The notes under the pieces were generated by a model. That model worked only from the letters and a program-made list of their open reading frames with translations, was not told where the DNA came from and searched no databases. This document shows positions 8,022 through 11,533 of a DNA stretch of 11,533 nucleotides, piece by piece. This DNA comes from Terana coerulea (Eukaryota; Basidiomycota; Agaricomycetes; Polyporales; Phanerochaetaceae). Within the stretch, counting starts at the first letter, position 1; every line of letters starts with the position of its first letter. Where the stretch lies: the NCBI GenBank assembly GCA_024811115.1, contig JAKOGH010001127.1, forward strand, positions 1 to 11,533, read 5' to 3'. The position numbers were made by a program, and so were the translations under genes.

Positions 8022-8090
8022 GAGGGCTGAGGAGGCGGAAGGCAAAGAGACTTGGCGCTAAGGTTTCAGGGCCTTCCGCTTTCAGCCCTC
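8022..8090. repeat. Long two-part hairpin upstream of gag
   Basis: GAGGGCTGA (8022-8030) is exactly complementary to TCAGCCCTC (8082-8090). Nested inside, GCGGAAGGC (8035-8043) is exactly complementary to GCCTTCCGC (8071-8079). A small asymmetric internal loop (4 and 2 nt) separates the two stems and a 27-nt loop closes the structure. That makes 18 paired positions in a 69-nt segment. Confidence 0.75.
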
Positions 8091-8107
8091 TTCGCTTAGT
8101 AAGCACT

Positions 8108-8150
8108 CGTTTGGCCTGTTTGCTCGCGGGCTCACTTTCCAGGCCAAACG
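8108..8150. repeat. Perfect 11-bp inverted repeat upstream of gag
   Basis: CGTTTGGCCTG (8108-8118) is exactly complementary to CAGGCCAAACG (8140-8150) with a 21-nt loop. It lies 18 nt from the neighbouring hairpin at 8022-8090, so the pair forms a structured block just upstream of the gag start. Confidence 0.75.
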
Positions 8151-8259
8151 CCACTTTGCCTGCGCTTACCCTCCGCTCTCACTCAATACACTTCTGCAAT
8201 GCGCTGACACACAGTTTCATTGAACGAGATAAACATAGCAATTTAAGCTGCACTAGCCG

Positions 8260-9238
8260 CTAGGGAAATCCAGACATGAAGTCGTCCCAGATATCGTCCA
8301 AAACCCACAGTGCCCCAACATGTCCTCCTTCACCCATCCGCACTCGCGCATTCTTTAATTCCCCCGCCAGCCACTCTCCAAGCTGCTTCGTCGTCTTGTC
8401 CTCTTTGCCGAGGAAGAGCAGCACGGGCTTTGAGTGCTCATCATCTAGTTCCGCAGGTGAATAGCCTCCCCAGCTGGAATGAACGATGTCAGGGATGGCC
8501 ATGAATCCCTCCCAGCTCTTGTCGACGCTGCGCACTATTCCATCCATCATCACCTTCGTCTCCTCGCCATCTTTGACACCCTTTGCCGCCTTCCACTTCT
8601 CGCAGAGCTCGCGCTCGGCGGGTGTCATGTCCTTGAACATGATGTCACGAAGAGCCTTCTCGGTGCGCGCGCGAGGCGAAGATCGTGCGTTTCGCGACAA
8701 ACGCAAATATTCGGGAGAGGAGGTGGAATGGTACGATCTGCGTTGGCGGTCCGACGGCGACCCAGTCCCGCCAAGGTAGACACTGGGCGTACTCCTTGTG
8801 GATGGCGAAGGGCGAGAAGGGACCAAGCAGGAGCACGCCTTGGATGCGACGGCCGAGCGGGAACTTGTCGTAAGGGGCGCCATACAGTATCTGCGCTGGG
8901 ACAGTCCCAAAGGACCCTCCGGCGACATACAACTTCAACTCGTCGGCGTCGGGGTGGAGGTGACGGAGCAGAGTCGATATGTCCTCGTACAACTGGTTGT
9001 GGAACTGCACGCCGGCCGGTGTCGCCGAGGTCTTTCCCCACCCTGGCAGCGTGGGCGCGACATAATGCACGTTCTTCTTCACCAGGGCGGGCGACAGGGG
9101 CTCGTGGGCCATCCCAACGCTGAACGCGCCGTGGAAGAAAAGGACAACGTGTGAACTTGTTGGATCACCGGCGGTGGCGTATGCAAGAGTACGACCGCCC
9201 CGCAGAGCGAGAAATTGCTCGGGAGTGGCTTCAGACAT
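8260..9238 (-). CDS. Alpha/beta-hydrolase fold protein, one frame break
   Basis: This is a serine hydrolase of unknown substrate, about 326 aa and intron-less. The start is the ATG at 9238-9236 (MSEATPEQFLALRGG); an in-frame GTG further upstream is unlikely to be used in a fungus. The oxyanion-hole motif FFHGA is at about 34-38 and the nucleophile elbow GGSFG has Ser at about 109. The acid is probably Asp about 281 (LFLGKEDKTT) and the base His about 307 (GEGGHVG), so the full triad is present in order. The frame is open to 8648, where it hits TGA. The C-terminal third, including acid and base, continues in another frame to the stop at 8262-8260. The shift falls in the alternating GCGCGCGCG tract at 8665-8673. 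One CG unit more would give a continuous 327-codon frame. It could be an assembly error or a real truncating allele. Confidence 0.8.
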
Positions 9239-9925
9239 AGTTAGGTATGCGATGTGCGTCACTGGAAGGGCTCTTCTTTGACTTGGATGCTGAACCGCGT
9301 CGCATTATATACACTGGCAGTAACGCAGTTCCTTGCGAAGTATACCTCCATCCTCCACTGGCGAAGAGCTGAATATCGTCGGTCGAGACGCGGCTGTCGA
9401 CGACTTGACAGGCGCAGCAGCTCGCAGCCCAAACGTTTGAATGTATGCGCAGCGCAGCAGACAGGGCGACCAGGCACATTCAGTCCTGGAATGAGGTACT
9501 ATGCTTCGTGCATGCTAAGGCTAATTGAGCTTCCAGTCTCGCGAACACAACTTACGTATATTTGTTATCCGACCGTCTGTGCGTCGTCCGCAGCCGCCGC
9601 GGTTGCCTTGCTACATCCAAGTTCCGCACTGGGTGGAAGAGGGGATGGGACAAGACAACCATTCTATCTCGTCATGACGGTACTGTTGATGTGTAGGTGA
9701 ATTTCTTGGCCTTCAGGTGTCTTCGAGACTCATCCCCGCAGTAGCCCTGAACAATATTGTATGCGTCGATAGAGCATTACAAAGAGTTGAGCAAATATGA
9801 TCACAGCTACCCGCTTGGTCCAACCTCGCACAAAACGTCACATTGGTGAGATATTAGCAAGGTCAATCCTTGACATTGGACGTCACGTTCCATATCATTA
9901 CACTTGGATAATACCTATAAGTTCA
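9239..9925. other. Intergenic between hydrolase and transporter
   Basis: Nearly 690 nt without a supported gene. It holds the hydrolase promoter on the right side of that gene and the 3' UTR of the sugar transporter. The open frames present have no recognisable domain. I saw no RNA gene or substantial repeat. Confidence 0.5.
9304..9311 (-). promoter_or_regulatory. TATA box of the hydrolase gene
   Basis: On the minus strand TATATAAT lies 65-73 nt upstream of the hydrolase ATG at 9238. That is a normal distance for a fungal TATA box with a short 5' UTR. No other promoter element was clear. Confidence 0.5.
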
Positions 9926-11433
9926 TTACTTCTCCTTTTCTTCGCGGAGATCCTCGACTTTGCGCACGGATGCACCGAGAATCTCGTCGGCCTCTGGCGT
10001 GCCGGCGCTCGGTACGTCTTTCCTCAGTGAAACCTTGACCGGAGAGACACCTTCCCGGTACGCCAGAGCAAAGACGACATCCATGTCTATACAAGGCCGG
10101 GTGAGTGAGATGAGCTGGATTAAACTTCGCGACACGTACCTTCCAGTGATCTGCCGGCGGTCTCGGGGAAGAACATATAAACCACGGGGATGAGTAGTGC
10201 ATTCAGGGCAGCGAATACTTAGGTGTATTACCTGTCAGCACGGCCTTGCGCACAGAACGTAGACGCTCCACGTACCGATATATGTCCGCCATTGAATATT
10301 GTTGAATGAAGGCCCCGTGACCATCACCACCATGAAGTTGAATATCCAGTTGCTGGCAGTCGAGAATGCATTGGCGGGTGCGCGGATGCGCAGTCCAACA
10401 ATCTCCGCGGGCTGCAATACCGTCATTAGCCCCGACGCTCGCCCGTGCGCGTATGCAGCAGACACGCACGTATAACCAGGTCATGCCCAGCCAGCCGACC
10501 GCGAAGAACGAGTTGAACACGAACAACAGCACGGCGGAGACGACTTGTGCGGCGGAGGTGTCGACGGCGCCAAGGATGGCGAGGAGCACCATGGTGAGGG
10601 TCTGGCCCGCCGCGCCAAAGAGCATCAGCTTCCGGCGGCCGATGCGGTCAATCAGGGCGATGGCAATAAGGCTCGCGAGGAAGTATTCGGTGCCGTTACA
10701 TGCAGCGATGATCCTGGACTTCACATCGTTGATGCCGAGGCTTTCAAATAGGATGGTCTAAAATGACGCTAGATGAGTTCACCATAGCCGATAGCATAAC
10801 GAGCGAGATGTAGTACCGCATAGCTGTGAATCGAGTGGTGAGCATAAATCCGGAAAGCAGCGATGTACGAGAGCAACGGCTCACTATGTGATGATGTTGA
10901 TCCCAGTAATCTGCTGGAAACATTGAATGACAACCCCCAACGATGCACGGCGGAAGTTTTGACTTGGTCCGCCGGTAAAGATCTCTCGGAGCGGGGAGCG
11001 ACCGTTACTGCTACGTGTTTCAATTGCAATCGCCTCCTGTATGCCCATAAAGGTTCGCTGTACGTCAGCATTGTTGTACGGTTTATCTTCTAGTGCTGAA
11101 ATGACAGCCAGAGCCTCGGTGGTGCGGCCTTCTCTCGCGAGCCTGGTTAAGACGTGAGTCTCGCGTAAATTTTCGTGTCGAGATAAACTCGGCCAACTCA
11201 CCATCTAGGTGATTCCGGCAGCTAACGTGAGTTTGGTTAGTGTCGGTGAGAGTCTTGAGGAAGACTATTCGAACTCACGTAATATATCCCTACGATCATT
11301 ATGACCGCAAATATAATTTGAAGAGCAATAGGCACCCTCCATTGGGCGGATGACCCCATGGCCCAGAACCTGAAAGTGATATTGGAAATGAAATGGTGAA
11401 GGCGTACGCCACTCACAAAGCGAAGTCTATCCA
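9926..11433 (-). CDS. MFS sugar transporter, C-terminal 351 aa, at least 9 exons
   Basis: This is a plasma-membrane sugar porter of the major facilitator superfamily; the substrate cannot be told. Exons seen are 11433-11417, 11369-11279, 11221-11202, 11142-10885, 10823-10817, 10757-10470, 10411-10276, 10217-10140 and 10086-9926. All introns between them are GT...AG and 47-61 nt. They join without a frame error to 352 codons including the TAA at 9928-9926. Family signatures in order are WIDFA, QWRVPIALQ, PESPRW (spliced), QQITGINIITYYA (spliced), DRIGRRK, YPAEI (spliced), and PETAGRSLED (spliced). The C-terminal tail is charged and cytoplasmic. The usual length is about 500-550 aa, so some 150-200 aa (the first five or so membrane helices) lie beyond the window or in 5' exons I could not place between 11434 and 11533. 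No frame break was found here. Confidence 0.9.
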
Positions 11434-11533
11434 CTAGTACATGCCATCAGCCGATAACTGAAGCCAGACGGGATGCTACACATATCTGGATTTTATGTTA
11501 ACCATGCATCTCAGTCACAGAAGACACACAGCC

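Larger units (their letters stand above)
7958..8259. other. Non-coding segment between gag and hydrolase, with two hairpins
   Basis: No gene is supported. The interval must hold the 5' leader and left terminus of the retroelement (upstream of gag on the minus strand) as well as the 3' UTR of the hydrolase. The two strongest inverted repeats of the window lie here and are listed separately. Confidence 0.5.

Noticed and set aside
2910..8167. Possible split direct repeats: CAGGGCCTT (2910 and 8067) and GCCTGCGCTT (2929 and 8158)
   Set aside because: The shared words are only 9-10 bp, spacings differ between the two flanks (about 20 versus 90 nt), and such matches are expected by chance between regions this size.
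8479..9123. Long plus-strand open frame of 214 codons
   Set aside because: It is antisense to the alpha/beta-hydrolase, has Arg-rich low-complexity translation typical of GC-rich shadow frames, and shows no domain.
9878..9886. CRE-like GACGTCAC
   Set aside because: A single short motif in the 3' flank of the transporter, far from any supported promoter.

Overview
The window looks like nuclear DNA of a filamentous basidiomycete, probably an Agaricomycete. Introns are short (mostly 47-61 nt) with GT...AG ends and many interrupt single genes. The protein families are fungal, and the retroelement is of a tyrosine-recombinase type known from mushroom-forming fungi. This is read from sequence features and family knowledge; no database search was possible. 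All supported genes lie on the minus strand.

Layout, left to right. (1) 253-2473: a replication-licensing factor of the Cdt1 family. It has three exons by my model and three apparent one-base reading-frame breaks. (2) 2486-2826: its upstream flank, with five further ACGCG cores beside one perfect ACGCGT box, a CCAAT box, and a 13-bp inverted repeat. (3) 3379-7957: the coding core of a decayed Ngaro/DIRS-type tyrosine-recombinase retrotransposon. It reads gag (intact), then RT and RNase H (broken), then tyrosine recombinase (broken). Two segments with intron-like borders lie inside the RT and recombinase domains. Hairpin-rich non-coding DNA flanks the core on both sides; the exact element ends could not be fixed. 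(4) 8260-9238: an alpha/beta-hydrolase with a complete catalytic triad but one frame break in a CG-dinucleotide tract. (5) 9926-11433 and beyond the right edge: the C-terminal two thirds of an MFS sugar transporter, split into at least nine exons, three of them only 17, 20 and 7 nt long, all joining in frame.

The genes do not form an obvious pathway: a cell-cycle gene, a hydrolase and a sugar transporter sit beside a dead or dying retroelement. I see no clearly new defence or biosynthetic system. The most informative points are the micro-exons of the transporter, the MCB-like cluster upstream of Cdt1, the introns and tandem repeat inside the retroelement, and the concentration of frame breaks in homopolymer or dinucleotide runs. 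The breaks may be assembly errors rather than biology.
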